Assembly (NCBI GenBank): GCA_038277395.1
Contig: CM076196.1
Coordinates: 80,160,286 to 80,224,285 of the forward strand
Origin: Dryocosmus kuriphilus
Lineage: Eukaryota; Arthropoda; Insecta; Hymenoptera; Cynipidae
DNA: 64,000 nt
Direction of reading: 5' to 3'
Program-made: the position numbers and the translations under genes
The notes under the pieces: generated by a model
Database searches by the model: none
The model's input: only the letters and a program-made list of their open reading frames with translations
Told to the model about the DNA's origin: nothing
In this document: piece after piece, positions 47,725 to 57,535 of the stretch
How positions within the stretch are numbered: position 1 is the first letter of the stretch
How the letters are laid out: each line of letters starts with the position of its first letter

Positions 47725-49702
47725 TTAGACTCTGGAAGAGCCTATGCAAATTATCTAGATAGTGTTGAAAGTGATATAAATCATTCCTCGTCAAATATTT
47801 GGTCTCATATGAATAATCTTAAAAAAGTCTCTAGAATACCTGGTATAATGTTTTGGGAAACAACAGAGATCAATAAACCCCAGGAAATAGTTGACTCATT
47901 TGCTAACTTCTTTGTCAAGGTTTATAAACCTAGTTTGGGTAAACCAGAAGGAATCTCTGGAAATTCTCAGAATTTATTGGGTGATGCATTCAGGATCTCA
48001 CAAGATCAAGTATTAAAAAAGTTAAAGTTGATGAATAATAAATTTACTTCTGGACCTGATAGAATACCCAGTTGTATGCTCAAAGAATGTGCTGATGAGT
48101 TAGCGTAAACACTTTGTTTTATCTTTAATTTATCTCTTTTCAATGGGGTATTCCCTGACTTTTGGAAGTTCTCTAGAATTTGCCCAGTATTCAAAAAAGG
48201 GGATAAATCAAATATTGCAAACTACCGCCCAATCGCACTTGTTAGTAATTTCTCCAAAGTTTTTGAAAAGATTTTGACTGAATTTTTGTGGACTCATTTG
48301 GCGCCTGTCCTCTCGCCTGCTCAGCATGGCTTTGTTCCAAACCGATCAACTATATCTAATTTGACTACATTCGTCCAACAAGTTGAAACTTACTTATTGA
48401 AACATAGACAAGTTGACGTTATATATACTGATATCTCAAAAGCTTTCGACAGTATTGATCACTGCATTATTATAAATAAGCTTCAAAGTTTAGGCGTTCC
48501 TAATAAGATACTTAGTCTCATTTATTCGTATTTAAATAATCGTCATATGAACGTTCAATACAATGGATACTCGTCCCACTCATTCTCACCCTCGTCTGGT
48601 GTTCCACAAGGGTCGAATCTAGGTCCCTTGCTTTTCGTTATAAATATGAACGACGTCGATAGTGTTGTATTAAATACTATTTTGTTATACGCAGATGACG
48701 CTAAAATATTGAAACCAATTAATAGCATTAAAGATTGTGCTGAGTTACAAAACGATGTAAATAACTTTGTAGATTGGTGCAGTAATAATTCTTTTGATAT
48801 TAATACAAAGAAATGTACTGTTATGACATTTTCCAGAAAGATTGATATAATTGAGTTTGAGTACAAAATAAATTCCATTGTTTTAGAAAAAGTGAAGGTT
48901 CAGCGTGACCTTGGAATTTACTTTAATAACTCATTAAATTGGAACACTCAAGTTGACATTATGACACGCGAAGCTAATAGATCCTTAGGTTTTTTATTCA
49001 GAACGTGTCGATCTTTTAAGAAGGAATCTACCTTCCGTATCTTATACTATGCTTTAGTTAGGTCAAAATTAGAATATGGGTCTGTAGTTTGGAATCCAAA
49101 AACTAATTATCAAATACTTGCTATTGAAAAATGTCAAAAACGGTTCTTAAAGTTCCTTAACCTGAAGATTAATGGTGAGTTCATTCCTCCTGGTTATGAC
49201 TACCTTGAATTATGTGAAAGATTTAACGAATGGACAATTGAGAATAGAAGAAAAGTTGCCATGGTACTATTTCTATTCAAAATTATAAGAGGTTTCATAG
49301 ATGACTCTTATCTTCTATCGCAAGTTCCTTTTGCAGTTCCGGAAAAAGATACCAGATTTTGGGTCCCATTCTATACCTTTACCGACATTCCGACACATAG
49401 TACTCCCATTCTCAAGATGTGTGACAAGTATAACTCAATTCATAAAGCATCTAATGGCAATATCAATATTTTAATTCAATCTATCAACACTTTTTTAGAA
49501 ACTGTTCGCACCTACATAAACTCTACTACTTGATTGAGTCATAATTTACATTCTAAGCTTAATTATTATTTACATCTACGATACTTTTGTATTCTATAAC
49601 ACCTCCTCTTGCGCCATATTTTGTTTATATAACTTGTAATCCTGTAATTGGTCTTCGGACTGTTGGATTTAATAAATTGAAATGAAATGAAATGAAATGA
49701 AA
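47725..49702 (+). mobile_element. 5'-truncated non-LTR retrotransposon inserted in PLE-F
   Basis: A plus-strand insertion that splits the PLE-F reverse transcriptase just after its FTH segment. It begins inside the region between endonuclease and reverse transcriptase, so the 5' end (first ORF and endonuclease) is missing. The 3' end is a short pentanucleotide tail, GAAAT repeated about four times (about 49677-49702). Such tails occur in CR1/Jockey/I-type elements. No target duplication was found and some PLE-F sequence appears lost at the left junction. Confidence 0.85.
47728..49533 (+). pseudogene. Non-LTR reverse transcriptase, one nonsense codon
   Basis: One reading frame from about 47728 to a TGA at 49531-49533, broken only by a TAA at 48106-48108. 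Polymerase motifs in order: SNIANYRPIALVSNFSKVFE, AQHGFVPNRSTISNL, YTDISKAFDSIDH, SGVPQGSNLGPLLFVINMND and the catalytic LLYADDAKIL (YADD near residue 139 counted from 48274). VQRDLGIYFNNSLNW follows, then a thumb and C-terminal region to about residue 419. The motif set fits the Jockey/CR1 group of LINE-like polymerases. The endonuclease domain is absent through 5' truncation. The single stop suggests a relatively young insertion. Confidence 0.87.
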
Positions 49703-51204
49703 TGTGTGAATTGAAGTCTATTGTGAAATGAATTAAATAGGTTGAAAGTTTCTTGGATTTTGTCATTGGGAATAATCATGAAGGTGTCATCAACATATCT
49801 GTAGTATTTTTCTATTTTAAAATTTAATTTGTTGAGAGTTTCTATTTCTAAATCTTCCATGATGATATCGGCTAGTGTACTGGAAATGGGGGACCCCATA
49901 AGGGTTCCAAAGGTCTGTTTGTAAAAATTATTGTCAAATTTAAAGTAAGTGGAATCCATTAGAAATTGTATGACTTTTTGGAATTAATTTAGAGGGATTT
50001 TGGTATTTTTACTAATAGAAGGCCATCTTTTTTCAATTCCTTTTTGAACTAATTCTGAAGGTGTGTTCGTAAACAATGATGATACATCTAAGGAGACCAA
50101 TGAGTGGTTATGTGGAATTCTTGTTCCAGAAATTAAAGTTTTGAAATCTATTGCATTTTTTATAAATGATTTTGGTTTTGGAATGGATTCGGAAATGATT
50201 TCATTTAATGTTTTTGCAAGAAAGTAAGTAGGTGAATTTATACAGGAAACTACTGGTCTGAAAGGAATATTATTTTTATGAATTTTTGGAAGTCCATATA
50301 GTCTGCTGATGTTAGTGTTTGTAGTTAGTAAAGATTTTCTAGAAATGTTGTTAAGAAAACCCTTTTGTCTCCAATCAATGGTCATTTTTAAGGTATCTTT
50401 TTGTAATTTTATGAGAGGGTTGTAATTTAATTTTTTGTAAGAGTTGTTATCATTTAGCATTTCATTTATTTGGTCATTGTAAGAAGTTCTGTTTAAAATC
50501 ACTGTTACATTTCCTTTGTCAGCTCTGGTAATAAGTACATTTTTGTTATTTTTAATGAAAATTTTAGTTTCGCTTAGATTTTTTGCTAATTTTTGATCTG
50601 TTAATGAAATTTTTCTGGTGTTTTTTATAAAATTATTAGAAATGGAGAGAACTTTGTGTCTAAATTCTTCTTGGAATTCTTCAGGAATCTTATCTATGTT
50701 TGCCTCTAAGTCTTTAACAATTTCAAAAATGTCGGCAGATTTGTTTTGTATAGAATTATTGTTAAATTTTTCTCCTAATCTTAGTGTGTCGAAGACAGTA
50801 TTCGCAATGATAGTATTTGTTAAATTTATTAGCCAAGGATCAGATTTGACGTCGTATGAGTTGTCTAATCTATGTTTGTTGAGAAAAATTTTATTGTTAT
50901 CTTGTTTTGTTTTTAGATTTTTTATTTTGGAGTCAAATTTGTTCTGTAATTTGTCGTTGATAATTATTTTTCCAGAATTTTCAAAAAGGTTAATTAGGTT
51001 ATCGAAATTTTGTTTTGGAATTAATTTTGAAAGTTTGTTTTTTAAATATTGTAAGGATTTATATAAAGAATTTAGGTATTCATGTATGTCTTTTATTTCG
51101 AGTTGTCTAATCTGATTCTTGACTGAAATGTGTTCATCAATTTTTTCCTTATGTGTGTTGCCTCGTTTGTAGTCATTATGATGGATGGAACACAATCTTA
51201 GTCT
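49669..51204 (-). pseudogene. PLE-F N-terminal domain and reverse transcriptase, split
   Basis: Reading leftward from about 51204: HHNDYKRGNTHKEKIDEH opens a 403-codon frame. It includes LITRADKGNVTVILNRTSYN, YGLPKIHKNNIPFRPVVS, and HNHSLVSLDVSSLFTNTP (polymerase motif with catalytic aspartate). It ends at a TAA at 49984-49986. The same frame continues as FLMDSTYFKFDNNFY, GTLMGSPISS and the catalytic YRYVDDTFMIIP. It then runs through HNRLQFTH into the inserted non-LTR element near 49702. In PLE-G the residue at the stop position is glutamate, so a single GAA-to-TAA change is the likely lesion. The start is uncertain: no ATG lies at the beginning and the first candidate is TTG. Confidence 0.86.
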
Positions 51205-51323
51205 GTGTGTAAAGTTCTAATGGTTTTTTGAGTCTTTTTACGTCCAGGAAAATAATTCATATAACGAAAATAATAGCGACTTCTTCCGGACTATATTTGA
51301 AGATGTAAAAATATATACAATTC

Positions 51324-51357
51324 GACGTTTCGACTTCGTACTGAAGTCCTTATCAAG
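51324..51357 (-). ncRNA. Degenerate hammerhead motif, PLE-F palindrome left half
   Basis: On the minus strand: TTGATAA, a stem GACTTC/GAAGTC, GAAACGTC. The 3' core is intact but the 5' core has two changes. Confidence 0.5.
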
Positions 51358-51435
51358 ATCGTCTATAATAATAAATATGGCAAACAAGGTAACCTTCCGA
51401 TCACCTTGTTTGTCATATTTATTATTATAGACGAT

Positions 51436-51467
51436 TTTGATAGACTTCAGTACGAAGTCGAAACGTC
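51436..51467 (+). ncRNA. Degenerate hammerhead motif, PLE-F palindrome right half
   Basis: TTGATAG, a stem GACTTC/GAAGTC, GAAACGTC. Mirror of the left-half motif, with further decay of the 5' core. Confidence 0.45.
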
Positions 51468-51576
51468 GAATTGTATATATTTTTACATCTTCAAATATAG
51501 TCCGGAAGAAGTCGCTATTATTTTCGTTATATAAATTATATTCCTGGACGTAAAAAGACTCAAAAAACCATTAGAA

Positions 51577-53500
51577 ATTTATAAAGTTAAAAATACTCGG
51601 GTTGGAAACGCAGGAAATTAACAATAATCGTTCAAATTATTTAAGAATTGACGCATGCCTTGCAATAGCATGTCTTTTCTTCATAGTTTAACAAATTCTT
51701 ATAAAGGTTTATAAAATTACCAAATTCAAAATACTCGGGAGGAAATAGAGAAAATAAACATAACTCGTTTAGATTCAACGAAAATTGACATGCATCTTGC
51801 AATAACGAGCCTTTTCTACTTAGTTTATTAAATTCTTAAAAAAATTCTAATAACAGTTTATGAAATTACCAAATTCAAAATACTCGGGTAGAAGCAGAGA
51901 AAATAAACTTAAATCGTTTAGATTCATCAAAACTTGATGTATGTCTTGACATAGCATGACCATTCTACTTACTTCATAAAATTATAAAAGTTTATAAAAT
52001 TATAAAATTCAAAATATTCGGGTGGAAACAGAGAAGATAAACATAAACCGTCTATATTCATTAAAACTTGACGTGTCTCTTGATGTAACATACTTCGGTT
52101 CAAAAAACTTGACGTATGTCTTTACATAATATGCCTCTTCTACTTATTTTATAAAATGCTTATAGAAATTGATGAAATTATCAAATTCATAATACTTGGA
52201 TGAAAACAGAGAAAAGAAACAAAAATCGTTTAAATTCATCAAAACTTAACGTGTGTCTTGTTATGAAATGCCTCTTCTACTCAGCTTATCAAATTTTTAT
52301 AAAAGTTTATAAAAGTACCAAATTCAAAAAAATACTCGGGTAGAGAGAGAAAAAATAAACATAAATCCATTAAATAAATTTAAAGTTGATATGTGTCTTG
52401 AAATAACATGCCTCTTCTACTTATTTTATAAAAGTCTTATAAGAGTTTATAAAATTATTAAATTCAAAATACTTGGTTGGAAACAGAGAAAAGAAAAAAA
52501 TCGTCTTCATTCAACAAAATTTGACGTATGTCTTGAGATAACATGCTTCTTCTATTTAGATTATAAAATTCTTATAAAAGTTTATAAAATTACCAAAGCT
52601 ATAAAACCTATTATCCTATTACCCTCAAGCTATACAAATTCTTATGAGAGTTAATAAAACTTTCAAGTTTAAAATACACGGATGGAAACAGATAAATTCA
52701 ACATAAATCATTTAAATTCATTAAAAATTGATATGTTTCTTGAAATCACATGCCTTTGCTACTTAGTTAAATTCTTAGAAAAGTTTATAAAATTACCAAA
52801 TTCAAAATACTCAGGCGGAAACAGAGAAAATAAACATAAATCATAGAGATTCATCGAAAATTCACATGTGTTTTGCAATAACATGCCTTTTCTACATAGT
52901 TTATGTCATTTTTATAAAGATTCTTATGAAAGTTGATAAAATTATCAAGTTCAAAATTCTCGGGTGGAAACAGAGAAAAGAAACAAAATCGTTTAAATCC
53001 ATCAAAGCTTGACATGCGTCTTGTAATATCATGCCTTTTCTGTTTAGTTTATAAAATTGTTATAAAAATTCTTATGAAAGTTGATAAAAATTTGAAGTTT
53101 AAAATAATCGGATGGAAACAGATAAAGTCAACATAAATCGTTTAAATTAATCGTAAATTGATATGCGTCTTGTGATAGAATGCCTTTTCTACTAAGTGAA
53201 ACAATTCTTATAAACGTCTATAAAATTACCAAATTCAAAATTTTTGGGTGGAAAGAGAGAAAATAAAAAAAAATTGTTTAGATTTATAGAAAATTAACAT
53301 CTGTCTTGCAAGAATATACCTCTAGTGGAAACAAAGAAAATAAACAAAAATCGTTTACATTCATCGTCGAAACATGACCTCCTGCCATAAAATGCCTTTA
53401 CAACTTGGTTTATAAAATTCTGACAATAGCTCATAAAATTATAAAATTCAAAATAATTGTTTGGAAACGGAAAATAAACATAAATTTTTTAAATCCAAAG
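51577..53500. repeat. Diverged minisatellite, period about 135-150 bp
   Basis: About 13 units, each with CAAAATACTCGGGTGGAAAC, then GAGAAAATAAACATAAATCG, TTGACGTATGTCTTG, CATGCCTCTTCTACTTAGTT, and TATAAAATTCTTATAAAAGT. The CGG landmark falls near 51600, 51739, 51887, 52021, 52199, 52339, 52476, 52681, 52815, 52963, 53111 and 53247. The longer gaps (178 and 205) reflect internal duplication or insertion. The first 12 bases (51577-51588) are the right target duplication of PLE-F. Units are strongly diverged, so homogenisation has stopped. Small frames inside are not genes. Confidence 0.85.
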
Positions 53501-53699
53501 AAACTTGAAGTGTGTCTGGAAACAGAAAAAATACACAATAATGATTAACGAAAAATAATAATTTAATCTAATAATATTTGAAAGATGTTATTTCCATATT
53601 TTAATGTCCGAAAATTTTAAATTTTATATACAAAGTCCGAAATTTCGAAATTTTTACGATTCTTTCAGACAATAAATGGAATAGCGAGGAAAAGTCTCT

Positions 53700-53785
53700 A
53701 AAAAATCCCCTGGGTGGCGTAATTGTTTAACACTACACTAGTGTATCGCGTTCTCGGTTCAAATTCCGGCTAAGGCAAATTTTTT
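53700..53785 (+). repeat. tRNA-like fragment near PLE-G
   Basis: CCTGGGTGGCGTAATTG resembles an A box region and CTCGGTTCAAATTCCGGC a T arm, with one extra base inside the B box. The acceptor ends pair partly (CCT with AGG). The anticodon arm is not convincing. Probably another tRNA-derived repeat head or pseudogene. Confidence 0.4.
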
Positions 53786-54228
53786 CTCGTTCTTCAAAAA
53801 ATTATTGTCCGAACGAATAGTAAAAATTTTGAATTTCCGGTATTTGTATTTAATAATAATTTAAGTCAAGATAACATCCTTTTTATTAATAGAATTTACT
53901 TTTCCACTTATTTGCGAACATTTGTGTTTATTTGCATAAGAATTGTATGATTTTTTTGCAAAACTAGGAGTTTTATCAAATAATATATTTTTTTCTCCTA
54001 TTCGCTTAATGATAATACTTTATAATATGAGTCACTCTATATATCGGTGTTGAAAAGTGCTTAAAATTTGTGTGAATTTTGAAGCTATATTAATTCAACA
54101 TATTTAAATTTTTTCCTTTTTAAAAATATTTTTAATGCAAATATTAATTTTTTCTCTCATTTCGCAGTGCATAAGATACATTCTAAAAATTAATTAATAC
54201 CATATAGTACCATTCTTAATTGATAATG
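53786..54228. other. AT-rich stretch before PLE-G
   Basis: No coding frame or repeat recognised. Confidence 0.4.
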
Positions 54229-54244
54229 CAAATTAATTGTTTTT
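54229..54244. repeat. Target-site duplication of PLE-G, left copy
   Basis: CAAATTAATTGTTTTT, identical to 57286-57301. Confidence 0.85.
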
Positions 54245-54357
54245 GAGCGAAGAGGAAAGATGTGGAATCCTCAATATTGGTTTAACGTCCGGAAAAGTTA
54301 ATGAGGTATTGAAGAAGAGAACGCATCCAGACAATTTTTCAGTTTAAGATATTTAAT

Positions 54358-54391
54358 GACGTTTCGTTGCTCGGCCGAGCAACCTCATCAG
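54358..54391 (-). ncRNA. Hammerhead motif, PLE-G left arm
   Basis: On the minus strand: CTGATGA, a stem GGTTGCTC/GAGCAAC with a short loop, then GAAACGTC. Stem I pairs TAAT before the core with ATTA after the triplet. This is one of the two best motifs in the window. Confidence 0.78.
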
Positions 54392-54954
54392 ATTAGTACA
54401 AAACTGAGAAATTACATATTTGATTAGTAAGGATATTTTTAAGCGGAGAAGAACATTTTTGAGAGGAACTTACCGAAAGGTTATGAATAGTTGAAGGTTG
54501 ACATTATGTATTTGAAGGATTTTTTTTATTTTAGAAAAAATTTGGAAAACATAAGAAAAACAGAGGTTTTTTTGGTACTCAGCATCCTCACTAGAAAACA
54601 ATGGAAAGGAGGTTAGAAAGGTTGATGCAATTGAAGTGAATTGTTGAAATTCTGAAGGTTTATTTATATAAATGGAGTCTAAATGTAGTAGGACAAGTAT
54701 TTAATTAATTTAAAAGGTGAGAATGGCATTTTAAAAGTTTTTTATAAAAATTTGGAATGTTATAAACGTGAAAAGAATGCAATGTAAAGTATGAACAGGT
54801 AGAACGGTTCAATTACGAATAAGGGTTATGAAAACGGAATTTATACGTAATGTGATAATATGAATATTATTTTATATTATATATAATATGTTAAGTAAAT
54901 GAATTTAATGTAGAATGGCCAGAAATAGAAAAAAAATAGAATTTTAACCACCTC

Positions 54955-56299
54955 AATCCCAAAATTAAAATCATTTGTTAAAAATTTCATGTCATTTCAT
55001 GATTCCATTAAAAAAGTTAAATTTCCAAAAAACCACATATTTCTATCTCTCGACGTCTCTTCACTTTTGACTAACATTCCTCTTGACTTAGATTTATCCG
55101 GCATTGATAAGAGATGGTCTTTTATTAAAAAATCAACTAATATTCCATTAGATGAATTCAAAGAAGCTATTTCCTTCCTCATGAATTCCACTTCCTTTAA
55201 ATTTAATAATAAATTCTACAATCAAAAATTTGGTACACGTATGGTTTCTCCCATTTCCGGCATTTTAGCCGAAATTGTCTTACAGTACTTAGAGGTTGAA
55301 GTGTTCAAAAAACTCGATTTCAAAATTCATACCTTTCTTAGATATGTAGATGATACGTTCCTCATCATACCTAAAGGAAAAATTCAACAAACTATTTCTT
55401 CTTTTAATAGTTATCATGATAGACTACAGTTTACTCATGAAATTGAAAATGAAAAATCTATTAATTTTTTAAACCTAAAAATTATAAGAAATTCTTCCAA
55501 TAACATAATTACAAATTGATACAGAAAAAGCACTTATTCAGGTAGATTGCTTAATTTATATTCAAACCATCCTGTCCATCAAAAGATTGCTGTTATAAAA
55601 AATTTTTTAGATTCTTCTATCCTCCTCTCTGAACAATGTTTTCACCATGATAACATCCTATTTGTTAAAAAAACTATAGAATATAACAATTATCCCATTT
55701 CTTATATTGAAAAGCATATTAGACACAGACTTTTCCAGATTAATAATAGATCAAATTTCTTACCAAATACAAATGATAATAAAAGCAATCAATTGATTGA
55801 CAAAACAATTGTTTCCTTCAATTTTTACTCAGATATCTCATACCAAATTCGCAGACTTTTTTCCAATTACAACATAGACACTATTTTCAAAATTGACTCA
55901 AAATTTGACCTTTTTATAAAACTTGGAAAAGACCCTTTAAACAAACTCGATCAATGCAATGTTGTTTATGAATTAGATTGTGTTTGTGGCATGTCCTATA
56001 TAGGTCAAACTAAAAAATCCTTAGAAACTAGAAGAAACGAACACAAGAGAAATATTCAACATTGCATCAAAAACCATAAAAAAATTGCCAAGCATGTCCA
56101 TTCAAATCATGATAGCGATCCATCTTCTATCAAATGGGACGACATAAAAATTCTACACAAAGAGTCAAATTATTATAAAAGAACCTTTGTTGAAATGTTA
56201 CACATTAAGAAGAAAGGTGATAATGTTTTAAATAAAATTACAGATCTCCAGTTTTACAACTCTGCTTACAACTCTGTTTTAAATTACATTCCTAATTGA
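54955..56299 (+). pseudogene. PLE-G reverse transcriptase (partial) and GIY-YIG nuclease, one nonsense codon
   Basis: The frame picks up at PKLKSFVKNFMSFHD (about 54955) in the fingers region. It shows NHIFLSLDVSSLLTNIP, TSFKFNNKFYNQKFGTRMVS (usual G-PMGS altered to GTRMVS) and catalytic LRYVDDTFLIIP. It reaches NSSNNIITN and a TGA at 55517-55519 where the family has tryptophan. The same frame then continues through YRKSTYSGRLLNLYSNHP, ISYQIRRLFSNYNIDTIFKI, CNVVYELDCVCGMSYIGQTK, KSLETRRNEHKRN and KITDLQFYNSAYNSVLNYIP to 56299. Nearest relatives in the window are PLE-E and PLE-F. With one stop codon and a missing N-terminus it is inactive, but the nuclease is intact. Confidence 0.86.
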
Positions 56300-56673
56300 A
56301 TTTTATCCTCATTATCGCAACACTATATATTCAATTTTTAAAAATTAGCGCCGTTTCTTCAATTTAAATTGCCCCTCTTCCAAAAAACTTTCCATCCCGT
56401 CAGTACTCAGCATCCTTCACCATGGAGTGGTACGCTTTTGTACCTCTCCAATCAAAGAAACTTTTATCAATTATTTTCAACAATTATTAACTATGTTTCC
56501 TCAAAGGTTAATGAATAATTTTACTTCATCGCTACTACTCAAGGTATTAAAGAATTATTCAATTCTAAATTCTTAAATTTTATAAAACATTCTAATTCTA
56601 ACCTCCAAAATAATTCCAATTCAAATTATTATTATACCTTCACAGTCCCCTAAATTCTTAATACAAACATGAA
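56300..56673. other. PLE-G 3' untranslated region before the right arm
   Basis: AT-rich, with no frame of note, between the PLE-G stop codon and the start of the right inverted arm. Confidence 0.6.
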
Positions 56674-57200
56674 TTCTGACCATTCTACATTAAATTCATT
56701 TACTGAACATATTTATATAAATAATATTCATATTATCACATTACGTATAAATTCCGTTTTCATAACCCTTATTCGTAATTGAACCGTTCTACCTGTTCAT
56801 ACTTTACATTGCATTCTTTTCACGTTTATAACATTCCAAATTTTTATAAAAAACTTTTAAAATGCCATTCTCACCTTTTAAATTAATTAAATACTTGTCC
56901 TACTATATTTAGACTCCCTTTATATAAATAAACCTTCACAATTTCAACAATTCACTTCAATTGCATCAACCTTTCTAACCTCCTTTCCATTGTTTTCTAG
57001 TGAGGGTGCTGAGTACCAAAAAAACCTCTGTTTTTCTTATGTTTTTCAAATTTTTTCTAAAATAAAAAAACATCCTTCAAATACATAATGTCAACCTTCA
57101 ACTATTCATAACCTTTCGGTAAGTTCCTCTCAAAAATGTTCTTCTCCGCTTAAAAATATCCTTATTAATCAAATATGTAGTTTTTCAGTTTTGTACTAAT

Positions 57201-57234
57201 CTGATGAGGTTGCTCTGCCGAGCAACGAAACGTC
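57201..57234 (+). ncRNA. Hammerhead motif, PLE-G right arm
   Basis: CTGATGA, stem GGTTGCTC/GAGCAAC with loop TGCC, GAAACGTC, stem I TAAT/ATTA. All core positions match the consensus. Confidence 0.78.
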
Positions 57235-57462
57235 ATTAAATATCTTAAACTGAAAAATTGTCTGGATGCGTTGTCTTCTTCAACACAAATTAATTGTTTT
57301 TATACTTGAGTTATTTTTGGCCTTTACGGCATTGATTCTACTTATTAATCTCACAGGGGAATATCATTTAAACAGATATCGTTATATCGACACTCTTGTA
57401 AGTTCAATTTTAAAATTTTGAATTTTTTCAAGTAATACTTGAAAAATATGTTCCAAAAATAT

Positions 57463-57535
57463 TACTGCGAGCCGGATTTGAACCGACACCCCTTCTATTC
57501 ATGAGAAGTGCTTTAACCAATTCAGCTATCGCAGC
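57463..57535 (-). tRNA. tRNA-like sequence, unit 1
   Basis: Folds as a 73-base cloverleaf. The acceptor is GCTGCGA/TCGCAGT (first pair G-T), the D arm GCT/AGC, the anticodon stem CTTCT/AGAAG, and the T stem GTCGG/CCGGC with loop TTCAAAT. The A box (TAGCTGAATTGG) and B box (GGTTCAAATCC) are good. The seven-base anticodon loop is CATGAAT: position 33 is A, not T, and the nominal anticodon is TGA. The short variable arm rules out a normal serine tRNA. Best viewed as a tRNA-derived sequence, possibly transcribed by polymerase III. Confidence 0.55.

Larger units (their letters stand above)
46337..51576 (-). mobile_element. PLE-F: Penelope-like element split by a non-LTR retrotransposon
   Basis: Minus-orientation element bounded by an exact 12-bp duplication (46325-46336 and 51577-51588). 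The 3' flanking repeat (46337-46490) recurs in the same orientation at 51256-51395 and again inverted at about 51400-51533. The 5' end is therefore a palindrome whose outermost 44 bases (51533-51576) mirror 51213-51255. Without the roughly 2-kb inserted element (about 47725-49702) PLE-F would be about 3.3 kb. It is the most complete member of its group here, with a 403-codon uninterrupted N-terminal part. Confidence 0.88.
51213..51576. repeat. Palindromic 5' end of PLE-F
   Basis: The left half (51213-51396) and right half (about 51400-51576) are inverted copies, differing at a few positions. The centre reads GTAACCTTCCGATCACC. Each half contains one flanking repeat with a degenerate hammerhead. 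The outer 44 bases are a mirrored leader. Confidence 0.88.
54245..57285 (+). mobile_element. PLE-G: Penelope-like element with 615-bp inverted arms
   Basis: A 3.04-kb plus-orientation insertion with an exact 16-bp duplication. Arms of about 615 bp (54306-54924 and 56674-57286) are inverted copies and each carries a hammerhead motif. A unique 61-base tail (54245-54305) lies between the 5' duplication and the left arm, as in PLE-D. The coding region (about 54955-56299) lacks the N-terminal part of the reverse transcriptase, so the copy is internally shortened at its 5' side although both ends are present. Confidence 0.88.

Noticed and set aside
51577..53500. Small plus-strand frames in the minisatellite (52391-52654, 52933-53136)
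   Set aside because: They follow the repeat period and share the repeat's translated pattern; no independent coding signal.
57463..57535. Functional serine tRNA gene (nominal anticodon TGA)
   Set aside because: Position 33 is not T and there is no long variable arm, both expected of a working serine tRNA.
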